Source: Mycobacterium paraterrae (GTDB taxonomy: Bacteria > Actinomycetota > Actinomycetes > Mycobacteriales > Mycobacteriaceae). From it: 64,000 nt of DNA. Positions within the stretch are counted from its first letter, which is position 1, and each line of letters opens with the position of its first letter. Below the pieces are notes generated by a model. The model searched no databases. It was not told the origin of the DNA and saw only the letters and a list, made by a program, of their open reading frames with translations. This document shows, in pieces, positions 31,705-41,632 of the stretch. The stretch spans positions 868,001 to 932,000 of the forward strand of contig NZ_CP092488.2 in assembly GCF_022430545.2 (NCBI RefSeq). Direction: 5' to 3'. The translations under genes and the position numbers were made by a program.

Positions 31705-32690
31705 CTCAGCGCCGGAATGACCTGTCGCTCAAAGAGTTCGACGCCCGAGCGGTCGTAGGCGGCTTCCGGGAAGTAACAGATTACGTATTCGCACCCGAGG
31801 TCGCGCAGCTTCTGCAGCCGCTCGACCACCTGCTCCGGGGTGCCGGCGGCCGAGTCGGGTCCGCTGGTGTTGCCGAGCATCGAGTCGGCCGCTGATTCGG
31901 GAACATAGCCGCTGAGGCGGTCGCGGATGCGCTGCACGCGGTCCTTGACGCCCTGTTCGGTCGGATCCAGGATCGCGTTGACGTTGACCGAGCGGACGAT
32001 CGCGTCGAAGTCGGTGCCCACGTCGCGGCAGTGGCCGGCCAGCACCTCCGACTTGTGCGCGAAGGCGGCCGGCTCACCGGAGAAGTTGGTGTATTGCGCG
32101 TATTTCGCGGCGATGCGCAGCGTTTTCTGCTCACCCCCGCCGGCAATCCAGAGCGGTATACCGTTGTCCTGCAACGGCGTTGGCTCGACGATCGCGCCTT
32201 CGACCTGGTAGTGCTTGCCTTCGAAGCTGACCTTGCCGTCCCGCCAGGCGTCACGCATGATTTGGACGCCTTCGTCGAGGCGCGCCAGACGCACGCCTGC
32301 CGACGGGAAGCCGTATCCGTAAGCCCTCCACTCGTGTTCGTACCAGCCGCCGCCAATGCCCATCTGTACGCGACCACCAGAGACGATGTCCGCCGTGGCA
32401 GCGACTTTCGCGAGATAGGCGGGATTACGGTAGCTCATCGCCGTGCACATCTGGCCGAGCTTGATCCGCGACGTGGTGGCCGCATAAGCCGACATTAGCG
32501 ACCACGCTTCGTGCGTCGCTTCAGCCGTCGGCATCGGGACGGTGTGGAAGTGGTCGTACACCCATACCGAGTCCCACGCGCTGTCGTCGGCGTAACTGGC
32601 CAGATCGCGCATCACCGCCCAGTGCTTCTCGACCTCGATGCCGACCAGATCCAACCGCCAACCCTGTGGGATGAAAAATCCGAAGCGCAT
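31701..32690 (-). CDS. F420-dependent LLM-class oxidoreductase
   Basis: 329 residues with a luciferase-like TIM barrel: 'VEKHWAVMRDLASYADDSAWDSVWVYDHFHTVP', 'RIKLGQMCTAMSYRNPAYLAKVAATADIVSGGRVQMGIGGGWYEHEWRAYGY', 'GIPLWIAGGGEQKTLRIAAKYA'. These belong to the mycobacterial F420-dependent TIGR03560-like oxidoreductases; F420 versus FMN is inferred from family. Convergent with the ABC/ABM operon. Together with the ABM gene it suggests oxidative handling of an imported molecule. Confidence 0.88.
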   Translation of the reverse strand: MRFGFFIPQGWRLDLVGIEVEKHWAVMRDLASYADDSAWDSVWVYDHFHTVPMPTAEATHEAWSLMSAYAATTSRIKLGQMCTAMSYRNPAYLAKVAATADIVSGGRVQMGIGGGWYEHEWRAYGYGFPSAGVRLARLDEGVQIMRDAWRDGKVSFEGKHYQVEGAIVEPTPLQDNGIPLWIAGGGEQKTLRIAAKYAQYTNFSGEPAAFAHKSEVLAGHCRDVGTDFDAIVRSVNVNAILDPTEQGVKDRVQRIRDRLSGYVPESAADSMLGNTSGPDSAAGTPEQVVERLQKLRDLGCEYVICYFPEAAYDRSGVELFERQVIPALS

Positions 32691-32889
32691 GGTCCCGACT
32701 CTAGCGCGGGCCGCACGCCGGGCCGGTGAACCTCCCGGGTGAGCATTCGGGGCGCTCGAATCCGCCTATGCAACAGCGCAATTGGTGCTTTCCCGTCGCA
32801 GCATCGCGAACATAGCGAGCCACACCAGTCACTGGCCCAGGCGGCGTCCGCTGTGCCCGCCTCGCAGCGACAACGGCGGATCTGTCGGC

Positions 32890-33210
32890 ATGTCATGCGA
32901 CGGTTCGACCATGAAACATTTGCGTGGTACCGAGTTGCGGTACGTGCTGACCTTTCACCTGGCTAACCAAGGACCCTCCACCGTTGCCGAGCTCATCGAA
33001 GGCCTTGCCCATCATGGCTTTTACGTGCGCGGTCGGCCATCCAAAGTGGTCTCGGATGCCTTGCGATGGGAGATCGGGCGCGGACGGGTGCGCCGGCTGG
33101 GCCGCGGCCGATACGGCCCTCGATACATTCCGAGATCCACGGATTATCGAATTCACCAACGCGTGCTGGCGCTGCGATCGGCCGTTGTCGCGGAGAGGCG
33201 GGCACATTGA
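32890..33210 (+). CDS. Small winged-helix-like mycobacterial protein
   Basis: 106 residues, basic. 'LRYVLTFHLANQGPSTVAELIEGLAHHGFYVRGRPSKVVSDALRWEIGRGRVRRLGRGRYGPRYIPRS' has the pattern of a winged helix (H1-H2-H3-wing); DNA binding is likely but the target is unknown. I recall near-copies in other mycobacteria. Start at the ATG at 32890; ATG at 32911 is a possible alternative. The preceding 199 bases (32691-32889) show no other feature beyond the LLM promoter side. Confidence 0.65.
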   Translation: MSCDGSTMKHLRGTELRYVLTFHLANQGPSTVAELIEGLAHHGFYVRGRPSKVVSDALRWEIGRGRVRRLGRGRYGPRYIPRSTDYRIHQRVLALRSAVVAERRAH

Positions 33211-33269
33211 CTGCCTCCTCAGCGAGGTACGAAAGTGGCCACTGTGATGCGAGGGCCTACATTTGACCC

Positions 33270-33857
33270 ATGGCTTTCAAGCAGACGCTGTTTCGCCTCC
33301 TGTATCGAATCGGGTTCACGCCCTGGGACGGCCATCCGGTCGCCGCGCAGTTGCAGAAACTGGTCGAGGAACTCCCCGCGGGTAACGCCATCGATCTCGG
33401 CTGCGGCACCGGTGACGCATCCATCTACCTGGCACAGCACGGGTGGACGGTCACCGGCGTCGACTACGTCGACCGGCCCCTCGACGCGGCACGGGCCAAG
33501 GCCGCCGCGGCCAAGGCGCAGGTGAATTTCGTCAAGGCCGACGTCACCAAGCTCAGCCACGAGGGAGTCGGAGACAATTTCCACCTCATCGTCGACAACG
33601 GCTGCCTGCACAACCTGAGCGACGGCGATCGCGTCCACTACGTTCGCGAGGTCAGCGCCGTCGCCGCACCACACGCTCGACTGCTGATCACCGCATTCCT
33701 GCCCGGCGGCCGATTCGGCGTTCGCGGCGTCGAGCCCGCCGAGATGCAGCGACGATTCAGCGCCGGGTGGACGTTGCTGTCCAGCGGACGCGAAGGTCAA
33801 CTCGACGAAGAGCAGACGCCGACGAACTACTACCTCTACGAACGCGAAAACCCCTGA
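33270..33857 (+). CDS. Class I SAM-dependent methyltransferase
   Basis: 195 residues. SAM-binding motif I 'AIDLGCGTGDASIYLAQHGWTVTGVDYV' near residue 40, acidic loop 'VNFVKADVTKL', and motif 'FHLIVDNGCLHNL'. Resembles small-molecule methyltransferases (thiopurine/tellurite type). Substrate unknown. ATG at 33270. The stop lies inside the stem of the terminator that also serves fadB. Confidence 0.88.
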   Translation: MAFKQTLFRLLYRIGFTPWDGHPVAAQLQKLVEELPAGNAIDLGCGTGDASIYLAQHGWTVTGVDYVDRPLDAARAKAAAAKAQVNFVKADVTKLSHEGVGDNFHLIVDNGCLHNLSDGDRVHYVREVSAVAAPHARLLITAFLPGGRFGVRGVEPAEMQRRFSAGWTLLSSGREGQLDEEQTPTNYYLYERENP

Positions 33858-33880
33858 GCCGTTGCAGCTCAGGGGCTTTC
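33851..33880. terminator. Bidirectional terminator between the methyltransferase and fadB
   Basis: CCCCTGAGC (33851-33859) and GCTCAGGGG (33867-33875) form a perfect 9-bp stem with a 7-base loop, followed by CTTTC on the plus strand; AAAA lies just before it, giving a T-run on the minus strand. It sits between two convergent genes. Confidence 0.75.
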
Positions 33881-33893
33881 ACGCGACGAATAA

Positions 33894-36038
33894 CTAGGTC
33901 AGCGACGCCGGCGGCAGGAAGCGATCGCCGTAGCGCTCGGCCAGCTCCTTGGCTCGCGCGACGAAGGCTTCCTTACCGACGCCGTGCTTGCCCTGGTAGC
34001 CGACGATGAACTGCGCGCTACCACCGGTGTACGGCGGGAACCCGATGCCCATGATCGAGCCAATGTTGGCATCGGCGGTCGACGTGAGAACGCCTTCGTC
34101 CAAGCACTTCTGGGTCTCCAGAGCCTCGGCGAACAGCATCCGGTCGATCATGTCCTGCAACGGCAGGTCAGCCGAACCGGACTTGAACGTCTCACGCAGG
34201 CCGGGCCACAGCCGGGTCCGCTTGCCGTCGACGTACTCGTAGAAACCGGCGCCCTTCAATCGCGACGGCCGCCCGAGCTCGATCATCTTCTCCACGACGG
34301 CCTCGGCCGGGTGCGGCTCGTACGTGCCACCTGCATCTTCGATGCCCTTGCGGCTCGCGACTGCGATCTTGTGCATCAGCTCGAGGTTCAGCTCGTCGGA
34401 CAGCTGCAGCGGCGGCGCCGGGTAACCGGCCTGCGAACCGGCGTGCTCGACGCTGGCGGGCTCCACACCCTCGCCCAGCATCGCCAGCGCCTCGTTCACG
34501 AACGTGCCGATGACGCGACTGGTGAAGAAGCCGCGGCTGTCGTTGACGACGATCGGAGTCTTGCCAATCGCCAGCGTGTAGTCGAATACGCGGGCCAGCG
34601 CCTCGTCGGAAGTCTTTTCGCCCCTGATGATTTCGACCAGCGGCATCTTGTCGACCGGCGAGAAGAAGTGGATACCGATGAAGTCCTCTTGACGCTTGAC
34701 GCCGGTCGCCAGACCGGTGATCGGCAGCGTCGAGGTGTTGGATCCGAGCAGCGCGTTGGGCTCGACGATGTCCTCGATCTCCTGGAACACCTTGTGCTTG
34801 AGGTCTTGGTTTTCGAAGACGGCTTCGATGACGAAGTCGACGCCCTTGAAGGCCTCCGGGTCAGATGCCGGCGTGATGCGGTCCAGCAGCGCCTTGGACT
34901 TCTCCTCGGTGGTCTTGCCCCGCTGAAGCGCCTTGGCCTCGAGCTTTTCCGAGTAATTCTTGCCCTTTTCGGCGGCCTCGATGCTGACGTCCTTGAGCAC
35001 CACGTCGTAGCCGGCCTTGGCCGACACGTAGGCGATGCCGGCGCCCATCATGCCCGCTCCCAGCACACCGATCTTGTTGATCTTGACCGGTGCGATGCCG
35101 TCGGGCCGCGATCCGCCACCGTTGATGTGCTGCAGGTCGAAGAAGAACGCCTGGATCATGTTCTTGGCGACCTGGCCGGTGACCAGCTGGGTGAAGTAGC
35201 GGCTCTCGATCCGGCTGGCGGTGTCGAAGTCCACCTGCGCGCCCTCGACGGCCGCGTCCAGGATGGCCCGCGGCGCGGGCATCGGGGCACCCTTGAGCTG
35301 CTTCTTGAGCAGGGCCGGGAACGACGGCAGGATGCCGGCCAGCGCGGGGCTGGACGGGGTACCGCCGGGCATCTTGTAGCCCTTCTTGTCCCACGGCTGC
35401 TCGTGCGAGTCCGGGTTCGCCTTGATCCAGGCCTTGGCGGCCGGCACCAATTCGTCCACCGAGCCGACCAATTCGTCGACCAGGCCGATCTCCTTGGCCT
35501 TGTCGGCCTTGAACCGCGTGCCCTGCGACAGGATGTTCATGAACGCGTTCTGGATGCCGAACATCCGCACGGTGCGGGTGACGCCGCCGCCGCCGGGCAG
35601 CAGACCGAGCGTCACCTCGGGCAGGCCGACGACCAGACCCTTGACGTCGGCGGCGATGCGGTGGTGACACGCCAGGGCGATCTCCAGACCACCGCCGAGC
35701 GCGGCGCCGTTGATGGCGGCCACCACCGGCTTGCCCAAAGTCTCCAGCGCACGCAGGTCGGCCTTGATGCTCTCGACCATGTCGAAGGCTTCCCCGGCGT
35801 TCTCCGGGCCGAGCTTGATCATGCTCTTGAGGTCGCCGCCGGCGAAGAAGGTCTTCTTCGCACTGGCAATCACCACACCGGTGATCGAATCCTTCTCGGC
35901 GACAAGGCGTTCGACGGCCTTGTGCATCGACTCGCTGTAGTGCTCGTTCATCACGTTGGCCGACCCGGTGGGGTCGTCGAGCGTCAACGTGACGATGCCG
36001 TCGGCATCCTTGTCCCACTGAATGGTGTTCTCTGCCAT
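33894..36038 (-). CDS. fadB: Fatty acid oxidation multifunctional enzyme FadB
   Basis: 714 residues, near the 720 of M. tuberculosis FadB. The N-terminal enoyl-CoA hydratase domain has catalytic Glu in 'GGLEIALACHH' (~119) and 'GLPEVTLGLLPG' (~141), with oxyanion region 'FFAGGDLKSM'. The 3-hydroxyacyl-CoA dehydrogenase domain follows, with NAD site 'IGVLGAGMMGAGIA' (~324-337) and 'IGIHFFSPVDKMPLVEI'. It makes the beta-oxidation complex with FadA, whose gene ends 2 bases upstream. Start at the ATG at 36038, preceded by GAGGG. Confidence 0.96.
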   Translation of the reverse strand: MAENTIQWDKDADGIVTLTLDDPTGSANVMNEHYSESMHKAVERLVAEKDSITGVVIASAKKTFFAGGDLKSMIKLGPENAGEAFDMVESIKADLRALETLGKPVVAAINGAALGGGLEIALACHHRIAADVKGLVVGLPEVTLGLLPGGGGVTRTVRMFGIQNAFMNILSQGTRFKADKAKEIGLVDELVGSVDELVPAAKAWIKANPDSHEQPWDKKGYKMPGGTPSSPALAGILPSFPALLKKQLKGAPMPAPRAILDAAVEGAQVDFDTASRIESRYFTQLVTGQVAKNMIQAFFFDLQHINGGGSRPDGIAPVKINKIGVLGAGMMGAGIAYVSAKAGYDVVLKDVSIEAAEKGKNYSEKLEAKALQRGKTTEEKSKALLDRITPASDPEAFKGVDFVIEAVFENQDLKHKVFQEIEDIVEPNALLGSNTSTLPITGLATGVKRQEDFIGIHFFSPVDKMPLVEIIRGEKTSDEALARVFDYTLAIGKTPIVVNDSRGFFTSRVIGTFVNEALAMLGEGVEPASVEHAGSQAGYPAPPLQLSDELNLELMHKIAVASRKGIEDAGGTYEPHPAEAVVEKMIELGRPSRLKGAGFYEYVDGKRTRLWPGLRETFKSGSADLPLQDMIDRMLFAEALETQKCLDEGVLTSTADANIGSIMGIGFPPYTGGSAQFIVGYQGKHGVGKEAFVARAKELAERYGDRFLPPASLT

Positions 36039-36040
36039 GG

Positions 36041-37252
<1,212 letters not shown>

Positions 37253-37330
37253 GAGTGGGGTTCCTCTTCGACAACTGTGTTGGGGTTGGGGTCCGTCGCT
37301 GGCGACGCTAGTCCTCCGCACGCCACCCTA

Positions 37331-37370
37331 ACAAAAGACCCGGCCAACCTGTTGGTTGGGAGCCCGGGTC
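37331..37370 (-). terminator. Terminator-like hairpin facing fadA, about 85 bases upstream of its start
   Basis: Read on the minus strand: GACCCGG (37370-37364), a 4-base bulge, CCAACC (37359-37354), loop, GGTTGG (37349-37344), CCGGGTC (37343-37337), then TTTTGTT. The stem plus T-run is a classic intrinsic terminator pointing toward fadA. It either insulates fadAB from antisense transcription out of dapC or attenuates a fadAB leader that starts upstream. The rest of 37253-37483 shows no other gene. Confidence 0.6.
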
Positions 37371-37483
37371 CGCCGAGTCCCGAGCGCCGAACCTGCGTCC
37401 AGCCGCGTTCTCGGCACCGACCCTGCGTCTGGCCGCAGTCTCGCGCCATCGCCCCTAATTCACCGCGCTTAAGCTCGTCATTC

Positions 37484-38653
37484 ATGACGGTGAAGCGATT
37501 GCAGCCGTACGCCACCACGGTGTTCGCTGAGATGTCCGCGCTCGCCGCGCGGGTCGGCGCGGTCAACCTCGGGCAGGGTTTCCCCGACGAGGACGGCCCG
37601 CCCGCCATGCTCAAAGCCGCCCAAGACGCGATCGCCGACGGCGTCAACCAATATCCGCCCGGCATCGGCATCCCCGCACTGCGCGAGGCGGTCGCCGCTC
37701 AGCGCAAGCGGAAATACCACGTCGACTACGACCCGGCGACCGAAGTGCTGATCACCGTCGGCGCCACCGAGGCGATCGCGGCGGCCGTGTTCGGTCTCGT
37801 CGAGCCCGGCTCCGAGGTGATCCTGATCCAGCCGTTCTACGACTCCTACTCCCCGGTGGTCGCGGTGGCCGGCGCCACGCGGGTCGTCGTCCCGCTAGTG
37901 CCCGACGGCCGCGACTTCGCCCTCGATGTCGACGCGCTGCGGCGGGCGGTGACACCCCGCACCCGGGCGCTGATGTTGAACACACCGCACAACCCGACGG
38001 GCACCGTGCTGCGCGCGGCCGAACTGCAGGCGATCGCCGAGGTCGCGGTCGCCGCCGACCTGCTGGTCATCACCGACGAGGTCTACGAGCATCTGGTATT
38101 CGACGGCCGCGAGCATCTGCCGCTGGCCGCGATCGACGGGATGGCAGAGCGCACCGTCACGATCTCCAGCGCCGCGAAGATGTTCAATTGCACCGGCTGG
38201 AAGATCGGCTGGGCGTGCGGCCCGGCCGAGTTGATCCAGGGTGTCCGGGCGGCCAAGCAGTACCTCAGCTACGTCGGGGGCGCGCCGTTTCAGCCGGCGG
38301 TGGCCGACGCCCTCAACACCGAGGACGGCTGGGTCGAGGACCTGCGGAACACGTTGCAGGGCAGGCGGGACCGGCTCGCGCGCGGTCTGACCGAGATCGG
38401 GTTCGAGGTGCTGCACAGCGCGGGCACCTATTTCCTGTGCGCCGACCCGCGTCCGCTCGGCTATGACAACAGCACCGCGTTCTGCGCGGACCTACCCGAA
38501 AAGGTCGGGGTGGCAGCGATCCCGATGACGGCGTTCTGCGATCCCGACGCCGACGACTTCGCAACATGGAATCATTTGGTGCGCTTCACCTTTTGCAAAC
38601 GCGACGACACCCTCGACGAGGCGATCAGCCGACTTCGGCAACTAAGGCCATGA
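37484..38653 (+). CDS. dapC: Aminotransferase DapC-like (N-succinyldiaminopimelate aminotransferase)
   Basis: 389 residues, class I/II PLP aminotransferase: 'VNLGQGFPDEDGPPAM', 'YPPGIGIPALREAVA', 'NTPHNPTGTVL', 'VITDEVYEHLVFDG' and the Schiff-base lysine in 'TISSAAKMFNCTGWKIGW'. The M. tuberculosis orthologue Rv0858c is annotated DapC, in lysine/diaminopimelate synthesis; sequence alone would also fit a kynurenine/glutamine aminotransferase. ATG at 37484. The 3' end overlaps the convergent SRPBCC gene by 29 bases. Confidence 0.88.
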   Translation: MTVKRLQPYATTVFAEMSALAARVGAVNLGQGFPDEDGPPAMLKAAQDAIADGVNQYPPGIGIPALREAVAAQRKRKYHVDYDPATEVLITVGATEAIAAAVFGLVEPGSEVILIQPFYDSYSPVVAVAGATRVVVPLVPDGRDFALDVDALRRAVTPRTRALMLNTPHNPTGTVLRAAELQAIAEVAVAADLLVITDEVYEHLVFDGREHLPLAAIDGMAERTVTISSAAKMFNCTGWKIGWACGPAELIQGVRAAKQYLSYVGGAPFQPAVADALNTEDGWVEDLRNTLQGRRDRLARGLTEIGFEVLHSAGTYFLCADPRPLGYDNSTAFCADLPEKVGVAAIPMTAFCDPDADDFATWNHLVRFTFCKRDDTLDEAISRLRQLRP

Positions 38654-39074
38654 CCTTGCGCCGCAACCCTTCGGTCGCGGCGTAGAGGACTTTCTTCCGC
38701 GCCCGGTTGACCAGAAACTCGGGAATAGGCGCCGACGGCTCCAGCGTGATCTCGAAGCGCACCCGGGTGCGGTCCTCGGTTTCGCGCTGCATCGTGTACT
38801 CGACATGCTGAGCGTGCTGCTGCAACGTCTTGCCGGCGTCCCACACCACCCAGTCCGGGCCCCAATGGTATTCGAGCACTTCGGTGTCGACGATGCCGGA
38901 GACCCTGATGGTGACCTTGACGTGGTGGGGTCGGCCGTCGGGGTAGCGGTCGATCACTTCGGCCCGCTTGTGCACCGACGACCAGGACGGCACCGAGCCG
39001 ACGTCAGCCAGCGCCTCCAGAATCAGGTCCGGCGGCGCATCGATGACAACCTCGCGCGATGCTTGTACGGCCAC
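38625..39074 (-). CDS. SRPBCC-family protein, paralogue 1 (Rv0857-like)
   Basis: 149 residues. 'ASREVVIDAPPDLILEALADVGSVPSWSSVHKRAEVIDRYPDGRPHHVKVTI', 'LEYHWGPDWVVWDAG' and a C-terminal helix ending 'GLRRKVMAL'. Helix-grip fold for hydrophobic ligands; activity unknown. GTG start at 39074 ('VAVQASREVV'), as in paralogue 2. In M. tuberculosis the paralogues Rv0854, Rv0856 and Rv0857 are close together around far; here paralogue 1 is split off by inserted genes. Confidence 0.85.
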   Translation of the reverse strand: MAVQASREVVIDAPPDLILEALADVGSVPSWSSVHKRAEVIDRYPDGRPHHVKVTIRVSGIVDTEVLEYHWGPDWVVWDAGKTLQQHAQHVEYTMQRETEDRTRVRFEITLEPSAPIPEFLVNRARKKVLYAATEGLRRKVMALVAEVG

Positions 39075-39123
39075 TACGAGCAAACTAGCAACGCCGTCTG
39101 CCCAGAGGCCTACTGTTTGGAAA

Positions 39124-40554
39124 ATGCAGCAACTCAGTTGGACCGACGACATGTTGCTGCGAGCCGAGAATCCCGCCACCCCACTCCAAATTCAGCTTCT
39201 GCTGATCTACGATCCGTCAACTGCGCCGGGCGGCAGGGTCACCTTCAAGGGCATCCTCGAGGAGCTCGACGCGCGGCTGCATCTGGCGAATGTGTTCCGG
39301 CGACGCCTCGCCGAGACTCCGGTCGGGCTTGATCGTCCGTACTGGGTTGACGATCCGAACTTCGACCTGGAGTACCACGTCCGGCACATCGGCCTGCCCC
39401 AGCCCGGCGATTGGCGACAACTGTGCATTCAGGTCGCCCGGCTGCACGGTCGGCAGATCGACCTGCGCCGGCCGCCGTGGGAGATCACCGTCATCGAAGG
39501 CCTCAACGCCGTGCCCGGCGTGCCGAACGGCTCGTTCGCGATGGCGCTGAAACTGCACCACTGCGCGGTCGACGGGATGGCGAGCGTGCAGATGATCGCG
39601 GCCCTGCATGACTTGGCGCCGGACAGTCCGCGTCCCGCGCCACCCGACCGGCCGTGGCAAGCCGCGCCGCCGCCCACCACCGCGGACCTCTTGTCTCGTA
39701 CGGCGTTCAAGGCGTTGACGTACCCGCTGCGCGCGGGAGCGGTGCTGGCGTCGCACGCACCGAAGGCAGCCCTGGGGCTCGCCGGGATGCCGGTGAAGCT
39801 GATCAGCCGCATGTCCAAGATCCCCGATATCGGCGCGCCATCGTTTCCACCCAAGACCCGATTCAACCAATCAGTCTCGCCACACCGGGTTTTCGAGGCA
39901 CGCTTCCACGACCTCGACGCCTTCAAACGGATCAAGGCGCGGGTGCCGGGCGCGACGGTCAACGATGTAGCGCTGGCCTACGTCGGCGGCGCTCTTCGGC
40001 ATTACCTGGACGGCCACGGCGAACTGCCGGACGAGTCGCTGGTCGCGGCGTGTCCGATGTCGTTGCGTAACGCCGACGAGGCCACCCACGGAAACGCGCT
40101 GTTCGGGCGGTTGCAATCGCTCGGCACCGACATCGCCGACCCGCTGATCCGGCTCGCCACGATCACCGAGTCGACGCAGGGCAGCCGCTCGGCACCGGAC
40201 CGGTCGGCGCAGAGTCAGATCATCGAGCTGATCGGCACGGTGCCGACGGCGCTACTCGGGGTGGCGGCGAAAGCGGCCAGCGTGCTTCCGTTCTCGGGAC
40301 CGAACGTCGCCAACACCACCGTCACCAACGTTCCGGGCCCTCCCGTGCCGCTGTACTTCTGCAAGGCACAACTTCTGCGCGCGGCCGGTCTGGGGCCACT
40401 GATCGGCGGAATGAACCTCATCCACGTCGTGGCCAGCTACAACGGCGTCCTGTCGATCAGCGCCACCGCGGATCGTGACGCGCTGCCCGATCCGAGCAAC
40501 TACGCCGAGTGCATGGAGCACGCGTTCAAGGAATTGCTCTCGATCGCAAGGTGA
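39124..40554 (+). CDS. WS/DGAT-type acyltransferase (triacylglycerol synthase family)
   Basis: 476 residues. Condensation-type active site 'LKLHHCAVDGMASVQ' (HHxxxDG) near residue 145, 'PLIGGMNLIHVVASYNGVLSISATADRDALPDP' at the C-terminus, and 'CPMSLRN' and 'TTVTNVPGPPVPLYF' between. These enzymes move a fatty acyl group from acyl-CoA to diacylglycerol or a fatty alcohol. ATG at 39124. Not part of the M. tuberculosis dapC-Rv0857-Rv0856 order, so it appears inserted. Confidence 0.92.
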   Translation: MQQLSWTDDMLLRAENPATPLQIQLLLIYDPSTAPGGRVTFKGILEELDARLHLANVFRRRLAETPVGLDRPYWVDDPNFDLEYHVRHIGLPQPGDWRQLCIQVARLHGRQIDLRRPPWEITVIEGLNAVPGVPNGSFAMALKLHHCAVDGMASVQMIAALHDLAPDSPRPAPPDRPWQAAPPPTTADLLSRTAFKALTYPLRAGAVLASHAPKAALGLAGMPVKLISRMSKIPDIGAPSFPPKTRFNQSVSPHRVFEARFHDLDAFKRIKARVPGATVNDVALAYVGGALRHYLDGHGELPDESLVAACPMSLRNADEATHGNALFGRLQSLGTDIADPLIRLATITESTQGSRSAPDRSAQSQIIELIGTVPTALLGVAAKAASVLPFSGPNVANTTVTNVPGPPVPLYFCKAQLLRAAGLGPLIGGMNLIHVVASYNGVLSISATADRDALPDPSNYAECMEHAFKELLSIAR

Positions 40555-40588
40555 GCGCGGGCAGCGATTGTTCAGGCCGCGGCGCCGG

Positions 40589-41632
40589 TCACCTTCCGTC
40601 CTGGTCAGCGCCGCCACGCGGCTGTCGCTCTGAGATCGTGTCCGCTGAGGCGTGACGAGCGTGGTTGCCGCCGCGACGCTTTGCCGTGTACATCGCCTGG
40701 TCGGCCTGTTGAATGAGGCGTTCCACGAAATCGACGGTCGCCGGCTGTGGCGCACGGCTGAGGGCGATACCCACTGTGCCAATGCTCGCGGTTATGGGCG
40801 GCGTCAGAGTAGCGGTCTGGCGGCAGAGGTCCTCAGCCCACGCTGCGGATCGGCGCGGCTCGCCGATGAGCGCGACAAGAAATTCTTCTCCGCCGGCTCG
40901 ACAGATGGGAACCCCCGCAGCGCTGCTGCGCCGCAGCAGATCGGCAACGGCGACCAGCGTTTTATCGCCGGTGACATGTCCATAGTTGTCGTTGATGCCT
41001 TTGAAATTGTCGAGATCCACCATCACCAGCGTCAGATGGTCATCCGCGTCAACCGCTCCCAAGGTGAGGTCGGCGAGCACAGCCGGGGTGAATGCGCGTC
41101 TGTTCAACAGGCCGGTCAGTGGATCCTCGTTGGAGCGGCTGACATAGGCGCGAATGGCGCGCACCGCTCCCCACGCCGCCAATGGGACTGCCAAGTTGAA
41201 GAACCAGATCAACCAGAACGCTCGGGCGGCGGTCATGATCTCGGTGGCACCAGCGAGCCGGACCACCGTCGCCACGTTCAACCCAAGTGCGACAACGAGA
41301 TTGACGATCATGAGTCGTGCGCCGTGGTAGAAGGCGATGTAGCCGCCGGTGATGGCAGCGGCCATGCATATCGGTACTGATTCTTCGATGTTGCGCTGCG
41401 CTTGGCTCCACACCGCAATACACGTCAAACCCGTCAGGACCGCGGCTTGTGACTGTCGGCGACTCGGCCAGCGGGTCCACCAGAACACGGCCATCGTCGT
41501 GGCGAGCGCTAGGCCGGCCAACTGGGCGGCCAGGAACGCCCACGGCCGCCGTTCGCAGACCAACACCGTCACCGGGATGACAGCTGCTGACGCCGCCACC
41601 GCCGACATCATTCGCTGTGCCCACAGCAGCAA
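40589..41632 (-). CDS. Membrane-bound diguanylate cyclase (GGDEF)
   Basis: 347 residues. About five or six transmembrane segments fill residues 1-~165 (for example 'FLAAQLAGLALATTMAVFWW' and 'LIWFFNLAVPLAAWGAV'). A cytosolic GGDEF domain follows: 'DPLTGLLNRRAF', 'LTLVMVDLDNFKGINDNYGHVTGD', and an active-type signature 'CRAGGEEF'. It makes c-di-GMP from two GTP. The RxxD inhibitory site expected 5 residues before GGEEF is absent (that stretch reads SAAG), so product inhibition is probably lost. No EAL domain. The start used is a TTG at 41632; the frame is open to a stop at about 41672 without a better start. Confidence 0.88.
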   Translation of the reverse strand: MLLWAQRMMSAVAASAAVIPVTVLVCERRPWAFLAAQLAGLALATTMAVFWWTRWPSRRQSQAAVLTGLTCIAVWSQAQRNIEESVPICMAAAITGGYIAFYHGARLMIVNLVVALGLNVATVVRLAGATEIMTAARAFWLIWFFNLAVPLAAWGAVRAIRAYVSRSNEDPLTGLLNRRAFTPAVLADLTLGAVDADDHLTLVMVDLDNFKGINDNYGHVTGDKTLVAVADLLRRSSAAGVPICRAGGEEFLVALIGEPRRSAAWAEDLCRQTATLTPPITASIGTVGIALSRAPQPATVDFVERLIQQADQAMYTAKRRGGNHARHASADTISERQPRGGADQDGR

